The notes below the pieces were generated by a model. That model made no database searches. It saw only the letters and a list, made by a program, of their open reading frames with translations, and had not been told where the DNA came from. A DNA stretch of 64,000 nucleotides from an actinobacterium LLX17. GTDB lineage: Bacteria > Actinomycetota > Actinomycetes > Propionibacteriales > Nocardioidaceae. Shown one piece after another: positions 22,603 through 32,463 of the stretch (positions are counted from its first letter, which is position 1; each line of letters starts with the position of its first letter). Both the position numbers and the translations under genes were made by a program. The stretch is from assembly GCA_000471045.1 (NCBI GenBank), contig KI301992.1, positions 1,202,069 through 1,266,068 on the forward strand, given 5' to 3'.

Positions 22603-23815
22603 CGGCGTCCACCGCCTCGTGGCCTCCCGCGTCCTGCATCTGCTGGGCGGCGTCGCGCTCGGTGCGCCGCATGTGCTCGGTGACCGACTCGAAGTCGACG
22701 ACGCCGAGGTAGCGGTCGCGGTCGCCCGTGACGATGACCTTGGAGTGCGCCGACGTCAGCATCGTGTCGAGCGCGTCGTTCAGGGTGGCGGCTTGGTCGA
22801 GGGTCACCAGGAGCTCACGCGGCGTGCTCTGCACCCGGTCGTTGTGCCTCACCTGACGCAACCACGGCCAGGCGACGGGTCGGTCACGGTCGTCGAGGAC
22901 CACGACCGAGTCGTCGCCGGCCTCCTCGGCGCGCCGCACGACCGGACCGGTGTCCTCGCCGACGTGGGCGGTCGTGGGTTGCCCGAGGTCCAGCGAGCGG
23001 ACGCGGGTCAACGACAGCTGCTTGAGTGACGACCCGGCCCCCACGAAGTCGGCCACGAAGTCGTTCGCCGGGGCGGCGAGGATCGTGTCGGGGGTGTCGT
23101 ACTGGGCGATCTTGGCGCCTTCCTGGAGGATCAGGATGCGGTCGCCGAGCTTGATGGCCTCGTCGATGTCGTGGGTGACGCAGACGATGGTCTTGCGCAG
23201 CTCGCGCTGGATGCTGATCAGCTCGTCCTGCAGCCGCTGGCGGGTGATGGGGTCGACGGCACCGAAGGGCTCGTCCATCAGCAGGACCGGCGGGTCGGCG
23301 GCCAGGCCGCGGGCCACGCCGACGCGCTGCTGCTGACCGCCGGACAGCTCGCGCGGGTAGCGGTCGCGGTAGCGATCCGGATCGAGGCCCACGAGGTCGA
23401 GCAGCTCGTCGACGCGCGTGGCGATGCGCTTCGAGTCCCAGCCGAGCATCTTGGGCACGACCGCGACGTTGGTGGCGACGGTCATGTGCGGGAACAGGCT
23501 GCCGCCCTGGATGACGTAGCCGATCTTGCGGCGCAGGCTCGTCGCGCTCTCGGAGCGGATGTCCTCGCCGTCGAGCCGGATCGTGCCCGACGTCGGCTCG
23601 ATGAGCCGGTTGATCATCTTCAGCGACGTCGTCTTGCCACAGCCCGACGGTCCGACGAAGGCCACGATCTCGCCGGCGGGGATGGTCAGCGACAGTGACT
23701 CGACGGCCGCGGCCTTCTGGCCCGGGTAGCGCTTGACCACGTTCTCCAGGCGCAGCTCGGCACCGCTGATGGCGCCTTCTGGGCTGGACCCTGGGCTCGA
23801 CTCGGTCTGCGTCAT
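22595..23815 (-). CDS. Osmoprotectant ABC transporter ATP-binding protein with C-terminal CBS region
   Basis: 406 aa ProV/OpuCA type. Walker A GPSGCGKTTS, signature LSGGQQQRVGVARGL, Walker B VLLMDEPFGAVD, then C-terminal CBS motifs (LVTLDQAATLNDALDTM) that in relatives sense ionic strength or nucleotides. It energises uptake of compatible solutes. Overlaps the first permease by ATGA and the second by 8 nt. Confidence 0.93.
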   Translation of the reverse strand: MTQTESSPGSSPEGAISGAELRLENVVKRYPGQKAAAVESLSLTIPAGEIVAFVGPSGCGKTTSLKMINRLIEPTSGTIRLDGEDIRSESATSLRRKIGYVIQGGSLFPHMTVATNVAVVPKMLGWDSKRIATRVDELLDLVGLDPDRYRDRYPRELSGGQQQRVGVARGLAADPPVLLMDEPFGAVDPITRQRLQDELISIQRELRKTIVCVTHDIDEAIKLGDRILILQEGAKIAQYDTPDTILAAPANDFVADFVGAGSSLKQLSLTRVRSLDLGQPTTAHVGEDTGPVVRRAEEAGDDSVVVLDDRDRPVAWPWLRQVRHNDRVQSTPRELLVTLDQAATLNDALDTMLTSAHSKVIVTGDRDRYLGVVDFESVTEHMRRTERDAAQQMQDAGGHEAVDADG

Positions 23816-24453
23816 GCGCGAATTCCCTTCGAGATGGTGACTCGCCCCAGCAGGAGCATGAGGAGGTCGGCGATCACGGCGACGATGACGATGCCGACCG
23901 TGCCGACGAGTGCGTAGTTGACGGCGTTGACGCCACCGGCCTGCGAGAGGCCGGTGAAGATGTAGCCACCGAGGCCGGGGCCGAGGACGTAGGCGGCGAT
24001 GGCCGCGATGCCCATCGACATCTGCACCGAGGTGCGCACCCCGGCGTGGATGACGGGCCAGGCCAGGGGCAGCCGCACCCGCAGCAGCACGCTGGCCTCG
24101 GACATGCCCATGCCGCGAGCTGACTCGATCAGCGTCTCGTCGACCTGGGCGAAGCCCACGACGGCGTTGCGCAGGATCGGCAGCGTCGCGTAGAACGCGA
24201 CGCAGATGAACGCCGTCGTCGCGCCGATCATGGTCAGCGGCAGGAGCAGCCCCACGAGCGCGAACGACGGGATCGTCAGGCCGATGGCCGAGATCGTGTT
24301 CGCGATGGGGTCAAGCACTCGGAATCGGTTGACGAGGACCGCCAGAGCGACGGCGACCAACGTCGCCACCAGCACGGCCTGGAGCACGAGGTTGGCGTGC
24401 TGCAGGGCGTTGAAGGCGATCAGGTCCCCGCGCTCGCCAATGAAGTCCCACAT
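23812..24453 (-). CDS. Osmoprotectant ABC transporter permease (first permease)
   Basis: 213 aa inner-membrane subunit with five to six hydrophobic segments and an EAA-type loop (ESARGMGMSEASVLLRVRLP). First gene of the operon permease-ATPase-permease-binding protein. The 84-bp gap to the DksA-like gene upstream holds no recognisable terminator and would carry the operon promoter. Confidence 0.9.
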   Translation of the reverse strand: MWDFIGERGDLIAFNALQHANLVLQAVLVATLVAVALAVLVNRFRVLDPIANTISAIGLTIPSFALVGLLLPLTMIGATTAFICVAFYATLPILRNAVVGFAQVDETLIESARGMGMSEASVLLRVRLPLAWPVIHAGVRTSVQMSMGIAAIAAYVLGPGLGGYIFTGLSQAGGVNAVNYALVGTVGIVIVAVIADLLMLLLGRVTISKGIRA

Positions 24454-24537
24454 GCTTCGGAATCACCTCAGATGCTGTTCACGGACGTTTCACCCAAGCA
24501 CAGGACGACACGGTTGGCGACCGAAACTGACCAAACG

Positions 24538-24891
24538 TCACCCTCGACGTGCTGAGGCGCAGGCCATGCAGGTGCGCGCTACAGGCCGGGCTTCCAGGCG
24601 TTCCTCGGCGATCGACCGGCCGCAGGAAGCACATGATCCGTAGGTGCCGTCGTGCACCCGCTCGAGCGCGGCGTCGACCTCGTCGAGGTGCCGCCGGGCC
24701 TGGTCGACGAGGGCGGTGACCTGCGACCGCTCGAAGGCGATCGTGGCTCCTTCGGGGTCGTGCTCGTCGTCGGCATTGGTGTCGAGCGAGGCGGCCACCA
24801 CGCCCTCGAAGTCGCGCGTCAGGCTCGCCAGCCGGCGCAGCGTCTGCTGCCGTTCGGCCTCGAGCCGCTCCCCCGCATCCATGCCGGCCAT
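24538..24891 (-). CDS. TraR/DksA family zinc-finger protein
   Basis: 117 aa: a coiled-coil hairpin region followed by a four-cysteine zinc finger, CASC-x17-CMAC. DksA-like proteins reach into the RNA polymerase secondary channel and modulate initiation; small actinobacterial members are less well defined. Start at ATG 24891 (AGGG upstream); ATG 24882 is possible. It follows the CBS-BON gene by 14 nt and probably shares its transcript. Confidence 0.85.
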   Translation of the reverse strand: MAGMDAGERLEAERQQTLRRLASLTRDFEGVVAASLDTNADDEHDPEGATIAFERSQVTALVDQARRHLDEVDAALERVHDGTYGSCASCGRSIAEERLEARPVARTCMACASARRG

Positions 24892-24905
24892 CGCCCTGGG
24901 TGTGC

Positions 24906-25493
24906 TCAGTCGAAGCTCACGTGGAGGACCCCGGCCACGGTGGATGCCATGGCGTGCGCGAGCGACCGGGACTTGTCGTCGGTGGTCCCGGAGATTCGGA
25001 CGCGGCCGTCCTGGACGCGCGCCACCCATTCGACATCCAGGGTCACGAACAGGTCGGTGAGGTCGTGCTCGATGTCGGCATCGCTTCGCGCGAGAGTCCG
25101 AACGAGGTCACGCCGGCTGATGATCCCGACGATTCGGCCGCCGGCGTCCACGACCGGCAGGCTCTTGAATCCGGTGGACGCCATGATCCTCGCGACGTCC
25201 GCCAGGTCGGTGCCCTCGGTCACCGTCACCGGTCGGCGGCTCATCACGGCCCCGACGCTGTCGGCGGTTCCGCGGGACTCGGTGGTGCGCGGCAGGATCG
25301 AGGAGCGGTCGTCGTGGAGCAGCCTCCCGACCAGCAGGTCTGCCTCGCTGAGCACCCCGACCAGGACGGAGTCGTCCGCCACCACCGGAAGGGAGGTGAT
25401 CGAGTGTTGGTCCAGCAGCCCCAAGGCCTCCCGAACCGATGTCTCCACCTGCACGGTGATCGGGTCGGACGTCATCACCCCACGCACCAGCAT
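24906..25493 (-). CDS. CBS domain protein with C-terminal BON domain
   Basis: 195 aa. Two CBS motifs (VMTSDPITVQVETSVREALG at the N-terminus; VMSRRPVTVTEGTDLADVAR at about residues 80-100) form a Bateman module that usually binds adenylate nucleotides. A BON-like tail follows (WVARVQDGRVRISGTTDD), a combination common in actinobacteria. Role unassigned; probably in operon with the DksA-like gene. Confidence 0.88.
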   Translation of the reverse strand: MLVRGVMTSDPITVQVETSVREALGLLDQHSITSLPVVADDSVLVGVLSEADLLVGRLLHDDRSSILPRTTESRGTADSVGAVMSRRPVTVTEGTDLADVARIMASTGFKSLPVVDAGGRIVGIISRRDLVRTLARSDADIEHDLTDLFVTLDVEWVARVQDGRVRISGTTDDKSRSLAHAMASTVAGVLHVSFD

Positions 25494-25530
25494 CGCTCAG
25501 ACCTCTCGCTCGACAGCACCGCTGAAACAC

Positions 25531-25564
25531 AAAACCCCCGTGCCGGCGAGAGCACGAGGGTCTT
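25531..25564 (-). terminator. Rho-independent terminator of tRNA-Leu
   Basis: On the minus strand a 10-bp stem (ACCCTCGTGC pairing with GCACGGGGGT, one G-T pair) with an 8-nt loop is followed by a short T run. It begins 5 nt after the tRNA 3' end. The only classical terminator I found in the window. Confidence 0.8.
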
Positions 25565-25568
25565 GCAG

Positions 25569-25653
25569 TGTCCGAGGGGGGACTTGAACCCCCACGCCCG
25601 TTAAAGGGCACTAGCACCTCAAGCTAGCGCGTCTACCATTCCGCCACCCGGAC
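25569..25653 (-). tRNA. tRNA-Leu (anticodon GAG)
   Basis: 85-nt gene read on the minus strand: acceptor stem GTCCGGG/CTCGGAC, D-arm GGCGGAATGG-type start, anticodon stem CTAGC/GCTAG with loop TTGAGGT (anticodon GAG), the long variable arm expected for a class II tRNA-Leu, T-arm GGGGGTTCAAGTCCCCC, discriminator A. The 3' CCA is not encoded. A terminator follows directly. Confidence 0.95.
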
Positions 25654-25746
25654 GGGTGAGCTGCTCCGAGGCGCCGATCCCGGCGCCGTGCAGCAGTTGG
25701 CAACCTTACCAAACGTCCGGCGGGTCCCCGAACGGGGGCGGCGGTC

Positions 25747-27018
25747 TCACAGGTGCGACAGGGTGTGGATGACCAGACCCGCCAATCCACCGACCACCGT
25801 CCCGTTGATACGGATGAACTGCAGGTCGCGGCCGACGTGCAGCTCGATGCGTTGCGCCGTCTCCACGCCGTCCCACCGGTTGACCGTTGCCGAGATGACG
25901 GTCGCGAGCTCACCGCCGTGGTGCTCGACGGTGTACGACGCCACGTCGGCGGCCAGGTCGTCGAGCCGTGCCGCGATGCGCGAGTCCGTCGAGAGGCGTG
26001 CGCCCAGGCGCTGCACCTCCTCGACGGCGCGGCGGCGGAACAGGCCCTTGTCGTCCTGCAAGGTCTCGCTCAGCACGGACTTCAGCGACGTCCAGAGCGA
26101 GATGGCGGTCGAGGTGAGCTGGGGCTGGTCGAGCAGGCGCAGCTTCAGCCGCTCCGCGCGCTCCTGCGTGTCGGGGTCGTGCTGCAGGTCGCGCGACAGG
26201 TCGCGCAGCCACCCGTCCAGAGCGTGCCGGGCTCGGTGGTCGCGGTCGTCACGTACCTCGGCGACCCACGCCACCGCCTCGGCGTGCAGCCGGGTGGAGA
26301 CGCGCTCGTCGACCCACTGCGGCGTCCACCAGGGCGCGCGCTGCTCGACGATCTCGGCCACCTCGTCCCGGTTGCTGAGCAGCCACCGGTGCAGCTCCTC
26401 GGTCATCAGGTCGACCAGTCCCGCGTGTGCTCCGTCATCGACGACCTCGCCGATCAGCTGGCCGATCGTGGGGCTCAGCTCCTCGGCGGCCAGGCGCGGC
26501 ACGATGACCTCGGTGACCATCGCCGCCACGTCGTCGGTCGTGACCCGGTCGATGCCGTGCGCGACGATCTGCGAGCCCGACCGGACGAGCCGCTCGGCGT
26601 GATTCGGATCGGCCAGCCACTCCCCCACGCGCGCCGAGACGTGCGCGGCCTGGATCCGCTCGCGGACGATCTGCGGCTGCAGGAAGTTGTCGACCACGAA
26701 CTCCTGCAGGCTCTCGCCGAGCGACTCCTTGCGCTTGGGGATGATCGCGGTGTGCGGGATCGGCAGGCCCAGGGGGTGCTTGAACAGGGCGGTGACGGCG
26801 AACCAGTCGGCGATCGCGCCCACCATCGCAGCCTCCGAGGCCGCGTTGACGTAGCCCCACGCGCCGTCGGCGTCCAGGGTCAGCACGTAGACGATGGCAG
26901 CCAGCACCAGCAGCGACGTGGCCACCACGCGCATGCGGCGCAGCCCGCGACGGCGTTGCTGGTCGGCGTCCGAGAGCTCGGCCGGCAGGGCGGGGGACGC
27001 AGCGATGTCGGCAGTCAC
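25747..27018 (-). CDS. DUF445 family membrane protein
   Basis: 423 aa. After a basic stretch ([11 protein letters not shown]) there is a membrane helix ([16 protein letters not shown]), a second hydrophobic segment around [19 protein letters not shown] (the family signature), a long soluble helical region, and a C-terminal hydrophobic end ([17 protein letters not shown]). Function unknown. GTG 27018 is chosen because TACTGT on the minus strand (27025-27030) lies exactly 6 nt upstream, a leaderless start. Confidence 0.88.
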   Translation of the reverse strand: MTADIAASPALPAELSDADQQRRRGLRRMRVVATSLLVLAAIVYVLTLDADGAWGYVNAASEAAMVGAIADWFAVTALFKHPLGLPIPHTAIIPKRKESLGESLQEFVVDNFLQPQIVRERIQAAHVSARVGEWLADPNHAERLVRSGSQIVAHGIDRVTTDDVAAMVTEVIVPRLAAEELSPTIGQLIGEVVDDGAHAGLVDLMTEELHRWLLSNRDEVAEIVEQRAPWWTPQWVDERVSTRLHAEAVAWVAEVRDDRDHRARHALDGWLRDLSRDLQHDPDTQERAERLKLRLLDQPQLTSTAISLWTSLKSVLSETLQDDKGLFRRRAVEEVQRLGARLSTDSRIAARLDDLAADVASYTVEHHGGELATVISATVNRWDGVETAQRIELHVGRDLQFIRINGTVVGGLAGLVIHTLSHL

Positions 27019-27098
27019 GGACGCACAGTACCCAGCAGCGACGCTTCCAGCCCGTCGTGCGAGGGCCGTCACGACGGGCGCTGCGTAGACTCTCGTCC
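27019..27098. promoter_or_regulatory. Divergent promoter region DUF445 gene / zinc metallopeptidase
   Basis: TACTGT (minus, 27025-27030) lies 6 nt before the DUF445 GTG; TAGACT (plus, 27086-27091) lies 7 nt before the metallopeptidase GTG. Both are predicted leaderless. Confidence 0.6.
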
Positions 27099-27989
27099 GT
27101 GACCTTCAACGAAGGCGCACGCCTCGACACGAGCCAGGTGCTCGGCGGCAAGGGCGGCGCGATCGCCGGCGGCGGCCTCGGCAGCATCGTCCTGCTGCTC
27201 GTGTACGTCTTCCTCGGCGGCGGTGGTGGCTCCGGTGGCGTGCCGTTCGACCCGTCCCAGGTGCTCACGGGCACGGGCGGCCAGACCGTCGACGTGTCGC
27301 AGTGCCAGACCGGCGCCGATGCCAACCGTTCCGACGTCTGCCGCATCGTGGGCACCGTCAACAGCGCCCAGGACTACTGGAGCGAGGCACTGCCGGCCGA
27401 CGCGGGCGTGCAGTACCGCGAGGCCAAGACCGTCATCTTCTCCGGCACCACGCAGTCCGCGTGCGGCACCGCCACGGCGGCCACCGGGCCGTTCTACTGC
27501 CCGTCCGACGAGCGTGTCTACATCGACGCCGGCTTCTTCGACCAGCTCACGTCGACGTTCGGCGCCGACGGCGGCAACCTGGCGCAGATGTACGTGGTGG
27601 CCCACGAGTACGGCCACCACGTCGAGAACATCCTCGGCTACCTCGAGCAGGCTCAGCGCGACCGCTCCACCGGACCCACCAGCTCGGGCGTGCGGGTCGA
27701 GCTGATGGCCGACTGCTTCGCCGGGGTGTGGGCGCACCACGCGGCCACGACGCAGGACGAGCAGGGCGTCACGCTCATCGAGCCGCTCACGCAGTCCGAC
27801 ATCGACTCCGCACTCTCGGCCGCATCCGCCGTCGGCGACGACCACATCCAGAAGGAGCTCGGCGGTGGAACCGTCGACTCCGACTCGTGGACCCACGGCT
27901 CGAGCGAGCAGCGTCAGCGCTGGTTCCTGGCGGGCTACGAGTCCGGTGACATGAATCGCTGCGACACCTTCTCGACCGATCGCCTGTAG
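27099..27989 (+). CDS. Neutral zinc metallopeptidase (YpfJ family)
   Basis: 296 aa. One N-terminal membrane anchor (about residues 20-40: [19 protein letters not shown]) and an extracytoplasmic catalytic domain with HEYGHH (HExxH), followed downstream by [12 protein letters not shown], which provides the third ligand region typical of this family. Start GTG 27099 gives the family N-terminus [13 protein letters not shown] and lies 7 nt after a TAGACT box. First gene of a run whose next two genes overlap it head to tail. Confidence 0.92.
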   Translation: MTFNEGARLDTSQVLGGKGGAIAGGGLGSIVLLLVYVFLGGGGGSGGVPFDPSQVLTGTGGQTVDVSQCQTGADANRSDVCRIVGTVNSAQDYWSEALPADAGVQYREAKTVIFSGTTQSACGTATAATGPFYCPSDERVYIDAGFFDQLTSTFGADGGNLAQMYVVAHEYGHHVENILGYLEQAQRDRSTGPTSSGVRVELMADCFAGVWAHHAATTQDEQGVTLIEPLTQSDIDSALSAASAVGDDHIQKELGGGTVDSDSWTHGSSEQRQRWFLAGYESGDMNRCDTFSTDRL

Positions 27990-28756
27990 TGCCTGACGAC
28001 ACCGCCCCCGGAATCAGCGCTGCGCCCGCACCTGTGTCGCGGTCGCGTGTCCGCGCCGAGATCTGGATCGTCCTGGGCCTGTCGCTGGGCCAGTCGGCGG
28101 TCTACGCCGTGCTCAGCCTGATCATCAAGCTCACCGACGGCGGGCTGAGGTCGTCGACGGCCTCGCTCAACTCGAGCCGGGCCGACCAGCAGTGGCTCGA
28201 CCTGACGCTGCAGGTGCTCTCGATCGTGTTCGCGCTGGTGCCGGTGGCCCTCGCGCTCTACCTGCTGGCGGGTCGGTCGATCGGCCTCGACCGGCGCAGC
28301 CCCGGCCGCGACGTCGCGGTAGGCGTGGGACTCGCGGCCGTGATCGGCCTGCCGGGGCTCGGCGTCTACGCGCTCGGGCGGACGCTCGGTCTCAACGCCG
28401 AGATCGTCCTCGCCCCCGAGACCGTGTACTGGTGGACCGTCGTCATCCTGATCGCGGCGGCGCTGCAGAACGGCATCCTCGAGGAGGTCGTGGTCGTCGG
28501 CTACCTGCACACGCGGCTGCGCGACCTCGGCTGGTCGACGTGGCCGATCATCGTCGTCAGCGCCCTGTTGCGCGGCACCTATCACCTCTACCAGGGATTC
28601 GGGCAGGCCCTCGGCAACGTGGTCATGGGGCTGGTCTTCGGCTGGTGGTTCCAGCGCACCGGCCGGGTCATGCCCCTGGTCATCGCCCACACGTTGCTCG
28701 ACGTCGTCGCGTTCGTCGGCTACCTGACCCTCGCCGACGAGCTGGGCCTGCGTTGA
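27989..28756 (+). CDS. CPBP family intramembrane protein (Abi-like)
   Basis: 255 aa, six to seven hydrophobic helices. Motif 1 is EEVVVVGYL, where most CPBP proteases have EExxxRGxL, so the conserved Arg is replaced by Val. Motif 2 is LLRGTYHLYQG and motif 3 AHTLLDVV. It is clearly of the family, but activity may be altered. GTG 27989 overlaps the preceding TAG stop (TAGTG) and its own stop overlaps hrpA (TGATG), so three genes are coupled. Confidence 0.86.
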   Translation: MPDDTAPGISAAPAPVSRSRVRAEIWIVLGLSLGQSAVYAVLSLIIKLTDGGLRSSTASLNSSRADQQWLDLTLQVLSIVFALVPVALALYLLAGRSIGLDRRSPGRDVAVGVGLAAVIGLPGLGVYALGRTLGLNAEIVLAPETVYWWTVVILIAAALQNGILEEVVVVGYLHTRLRDLGWSTWPIIVVSALLRGTYHLYQGFGQALGNVVMGLVFGWWFQRTGRVMPLVIAHTLLDVVAFVGYLTLADELGLR

Positions 28757-31700
28757 TGAAGCCCGGGATGAGGCTCGAGTTCGACGACGCCCTGCCGATC
28801 TCGGCGCGGCGCGAGGAGATCGCCGACGCGCTGCGCGACCACCAGGTGGTCGTCGTCGCCGGCGAGACCGGTTCGGGCAAGACCACGCAGCTGCCGAAGA
28901 TCGCGATGACGCTGGGTCGCGAGCGCATCGCCCACACCCAACCCCGACGCATCGCCGCGCGGTCGGTCGCCAAGCGGATCGCCGAGGAGTGCGACGTCGA
29001 GCTGGGTGCCGAGGTCGGCTACGCGGTGCGTTTCGACGACCAGAGCCGCGACGACACCAAGGTCCGGCTGGTCACCGACGGCCTGCTGCTCTCGGAGATC
29101 CACCACGACCGCGAGCTGCGCCGCTACGACACGATCATCGTCGACGAGGCGCACGAGCGGTCGTTGTCGATCGACTTCCTGCTGGGCTACCTGCAGCGTC
29201 TGCTCCCCCGCCGCCCCGACCTCAAGCTCGTCATCACGTCGGCCACGATCGACGTCGACCGGTTCGCCGCGTTGTTCGACGCCCCGGTCATCGAGGTCAG
29301 CGGTCGCACCTTCCCGGTGGAGATCCGCTACCGGCCGTTGCACGAGTCGGACGCCGCCGACCTGCTCGACGGCATCTCCTCGGCCATCGAGGAGCTGCCG
29401 CGCGAGGGTGACGTGCTGGTGTTCCTGCCCGGTGAGCGCGACATCCGGGACGCCGCCGAGCACCTGGAGGGCAAGCGCTACCCGCGCACCGAGATCCTGC
29501 CGCTGTACGGACGGCTCGCCGCCGGCGACCAGCAGAAGGTGTTCTCGTCCCACCCGGGGCGGCGCATCGTGCTGGCGACCAACGTCGCCGAGACGTCGCT
29601 GACCGTGCCGGGCATCCGCTACGTCGTCGATCCGGGCCTGGCGCGCATCTCGCGGTTCAGCCAGCGGCTCAAGGTGCAGCGTCTGCCGATCGAGCCGATC
29701 TCGCAGGCCAGCGCCGCCCAGCGCGCCGGTCGGTGCGGCCGTGTGGCCGACGGCATCTGCATCCGGCTCTACGCCGAGGACGACTTCGAGGGCCGACCTG
29801 AGTTCACCGATCCCGAGATCCTGCGCACCAACCTCGCCTCGGTGATCCTGCAGATGTCGGCGCTCGACCTCGGCGACATCCAGAATTTCGGCTTCCTCGA
29901 CCCACCCGACTCGCGCGCGGTCGCCGACGGCATGGGCTTGCTGCGTGAGCTGGGTGCCATCGTCGACACCCGCGGCGGAGGCACACGGCTCACCAAGCTG
30001 GGCCGCACGATGTCGCGCCTCCCGGTCGACCCGCGCCTCGCCCGCATGCTGCTGGCCGCCGACCGGCTCGGGTGTCTCGCCGACGTGCTCGTCATCGTGG
30101 CCGCGCTGTCGATCCAGGACCCCCGCGAACGCCCGCTCGAGAACCAGCAGGCCGCCGACGAGCAGCACGCCCGGTTCCGCCAGCCCGACTCCGACTTCCT
30201 GTCGTGGCTGAGCCTGTGGACCTACCTGACCGACCTGCGGGCCCAGGGGTCGCACTCGGCGTTCCGCAAGCGCTGCCAGGCCGAGTTCCTGCACTACCTG
30301 CGCATCCGGGAGTGGCAGGACGTGCACTCACAGCTGCGCCGCACGGCCCGTGAGATGGGCCTGAAGTCCGGCGACCTCGGCGCGGCTCCGGACCTCGTGC
30401 ACCGCGCCCTGCTGACCGGCCTGCTCTCGCACGTCGGCCTGCGCGAGCCCGACGGCCGCGAGTTCGCCGGAGCCCGCGGCGCACGCTTCATGGTCTTCCC
30501 GGGTTCGGGCCTGGCGAAGAAGCCACCGGCCTGGATCATGGCCGGCGAGCTCGTCGAGACCACCCGGCTTTGGGCGCGCACTGTCGCCCGCGTCCAGCCG
30601 GAGTGGATCGAGGAGGCCGGCGCGCACCTGGTCAAGCGTCAGCACGCCGAGCCGCACTGGTCCACGAAGCGTGGCGTCGCGATGGCGCGTGAACGAGTCC
30701 TGCTCTACGGGCTGCCCGTCGTCGCCGACCGGCTGGTGTCGCTGGCCACGATCGATCCCGTCCTGGCCCGCGAGCTGTTCGTCCGGCACGCGCTGGTGCA
30801 GGGCGAGTGGCGCACCAACCACCGCTTCTGGCAGCACAACCAGGACCTGCTCCGCGAGGTCGACGAGATCGAGTCGCGGCTGCGGCGGCGTGACCTGCGG
30901 GTCGACGACGAGGTGCTGTTCGAGTTCTACGACGCCCGCATCCCGCCCGAGGTGGTCTCCGTGCGGCACTTCGACGGGTGGTGGAAGAAGGCCCGCCGCG
31001 ACTCCCCCGCCCTGCTCGACCTGACCACCGACGACCTGCTGCGCGACGAGGCCCCCGACGCCGACGAGTTCCCGCGCGAGTGGTTCTCCGAGGGCGAGCC
31101 CCTCTCGCTCACCTACACGTTTGAGCCGGGCACCGTCGACGACGGCGTCATGGTCGACGTGCCGGTCGAGCGGCTGACGAGCGTCGTCGACGAGGACTTC
31201 GCCTGGCACGTCCCAGGTCATCGCACCGAGCTCGTCGAGGCACTCATCCGCAGTCTGCCCAAGCAGCAGCGGCGCGACTTCGTGCCCGCGCCGCAGGTTG
31301 CCGCCGAGGTGGCACCCACGCTCGACCCGTCCCAGGGCACGCTGACGGAGGCCGTGGCGCGGGCGTTGACGATGCGCGGCCGAGCCGTCGTGAAGCCCGA
31401 CGACCTCGACCTCGACGCGCTGCCGGACCACCTCCGGGTCCGTTTCCGCGTCGTCGACGGTGACGAGGAGCTGGCCCGCGGCGACCGGCTCGCCGAGCTG
31501 CGGGAGCGCCTGGCACCGCGACTCCGGGCCGAGCTCGTCGAGACCGCCAAGGCAACCGAGCGCACCGACATCCGTACGTGGGACGTCGGCACGCTGCCCG
31601 AGCAGCTGGCGGTCGGCCAGGCCACCGGGTACCCGGCCCTGGTCGAGGAGGCCGGCCGGGTGGCACTGCGGGTGCTGGAGACGCCACAGGAGCAGCGCAC

Positions 31701-32367
31701 CGCCGGCATCCGGGGTCAGGCCAGGCTCGCGTCGTTCGGGCTGCCGTCGGTCGTCCCCCCGATCGGCCGCACGCTCGACGTGCGCAGCAAGCTGCTGCTC
31801 GGCACCGGGCCGTACGCCGACGCCGCCGCCGTGATCGAGGACTGCTGGTTGGCTTCCCTCGACTCGTTGGTCGCCAAGCACGGTGGCCCTGTGCGCGACG
31901 AGGACGCGTTCGCGACGCTGGTCGAGGCCCTCCGCCCCGAGGCGTTCGAGCTGACCGAGCGGACGGTGCAGCACGTCCTGCGGGCCTACGCGCGTCTCGG
32001 TGAGCTGCGGCCGGACTCCAGCGAGGCCGGTGAGGACGTGCGCGTCCAGCTGTCGTGGCTCATCCACCCCGGCTTCGTGCGTGAGATGGGTGTCGCGCGC
32101 ATCCACCGCCTGCCGATCTACCTGCAGGCCGCCGCCCAGCGCCTCGCCACACCCGGCACGCCGGAGCCGTTGCAGCGCGCCCAGGACCTCGAGGCCGAGT
32201 TCCACCGTCGCACCGCGGGTCTGCGCCCGTGGCAGCGCCTCGACCCGAAGGTGCAGGACGTCCGCTGGGCGCTCGAGGAGCTGCGCATCAGCCTCACGGC
32301 GCAACGCCTCGGCACGGCGCATCCCATCAGCCTCAAGCGCGCCACCAAGCTCCTCACCACCCTCTGA
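28756..32367 (+). CDS. hrpA: ATP-dependent RNA helicase HrpA
   Basis: 1203 aa DEAH-box helicase. Walker A GETGSGKT at 36-43, DEAH at 130-133, SAT motif in VITSATIDVD, motif V TNVAETSLTVPG, motif VI QRAGRCGR, then HA2, OB-fold and the long C-terminal HrpA-specific region (about residues 700-1203). Family members remodel RNA and rescue stalled ribosomes. The gene starts at an ATG overlapping the upstream stop; a longer upstream reading of the frame runs through the CPBP gene and is rejected. A 49-nt palindrome begins 27 nt after the stop. Confidence 0.95.
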   Translation: MKPGMRLEFDDALPISARREEIADALRDHQVVVVAGETGSGKTTQLPKIAMTLGRERIAHTQPRRIAARSVAKRIAEECDVELGAEVGYAVRFDDQSRDDTKVRLVTDGLLLSEIHHDRELRRYDTIIVDEAHERSLSIDFLLGYLQRLLPRRPDLKLVITSATIDVDRFAALFDAPVIEVSGRTFPVEIRYRPLHESDAADLLDGISSAIEELPREGDVLVFLPGERDIRDAAEHLEGKRYPRTEILPLYGRLAAGDQQKVFSSHPGRRIVLATNVAETSLTVPGIRYVVDPGLARISRFSQRLKVQRLPIEPISQASAAQRAGRCGRVADGICIRLYAEDDFEGRPEFTDPEILRTNLASVILQMSALDLGDIQNFGFLDPPDSRAVADGMGLLRELGAIVDTRGGGTRLTKLGRTMSRLPVDPRLARMLLAADRLGCLADVLVIVAALSIQDPRERPLENQQAADEQHARFRQPDSDFLSWLSLWTYLTDLRAQGSHSAFRKRCQAEFLHYLRIREWQDVHSQLRRTAREMGLKSGDLGAAPDLVHRALLTGLLSHVGLREPDGREFAGARGARFMVFPGSGLAKKPPAWIMAGELVETTRLWARTVARVQPEWIEEAGAHLVKRQHAEPHWSTKRGVAMARERVLLYGLPVVADRLVSLATIDPVLARELFVRHALVQGEWRTNHRFWQHNQDLLREVDEIESRLRRRDLRVDDEVLFEFYDARIPPEVVSVRHFDGWWKKARRDSPALLDLTTDDLLRDEAPDADEFPREWFSEGEPLSLTYTFEPGTVDDGVMVDVPVERLTSVVDEDFAWHVPGHRTELVEALIRSLPKQQRRDFVPAPQVAAEVAPTLDPSQGTLTEAVARALTMRGRAVVKPDDLDLDALPDHLRVRFRVVDGDEELARGDRLAELRERLAPRLRAELVETAKATERTDIRTWDVGTLPEQLAVGQATGYPALVEEAGRVALRVLETPQEQRTAGIRGQARLASFGLPSVVPPIGRTLDVRSKLLLGTGPYADAAAVIEDCWLASLDSLVAKHGGPVRDEDAFATLVEALRPEAFELTERTVQHVLRAYARLGELRPDSSEAGEDVRVQLSWLIHPGFVREMGVARIHRLPIYLQAAAQRLATPGTPEPLQRAQDLEAEFHRRTAGLRPWQRLDPKVQDVRWALEELRISLTAQRLGTAHPISLKRATKLLTTL

Positions 32368-32394
32368 CCACCCCCGTCCCCTCTCCCCAAGTTC

Positions 32395-32443
32395 TGAAGC
32401 GTTGTGCCCCGCTTCACGCCGATTTTCGTGACAGAAGGCTTCA
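32395..32443. repeat. 49-nt palindromic repeat, copy 1 (degenerate)
   Basis: Starts TGAAGCGTTGTG and ends GGCTTCA; the outer 6 bp pair perfectly but inner arm bases have diverged. It matches copy 2 at 36 of 49 positions with no gaps. Sits between the convergent ends of hrpA and the DUF559 gene. Confidence 0.75.
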
Positions 32444-32463
32444 AGGCTCGGGGCATGGGGTGG

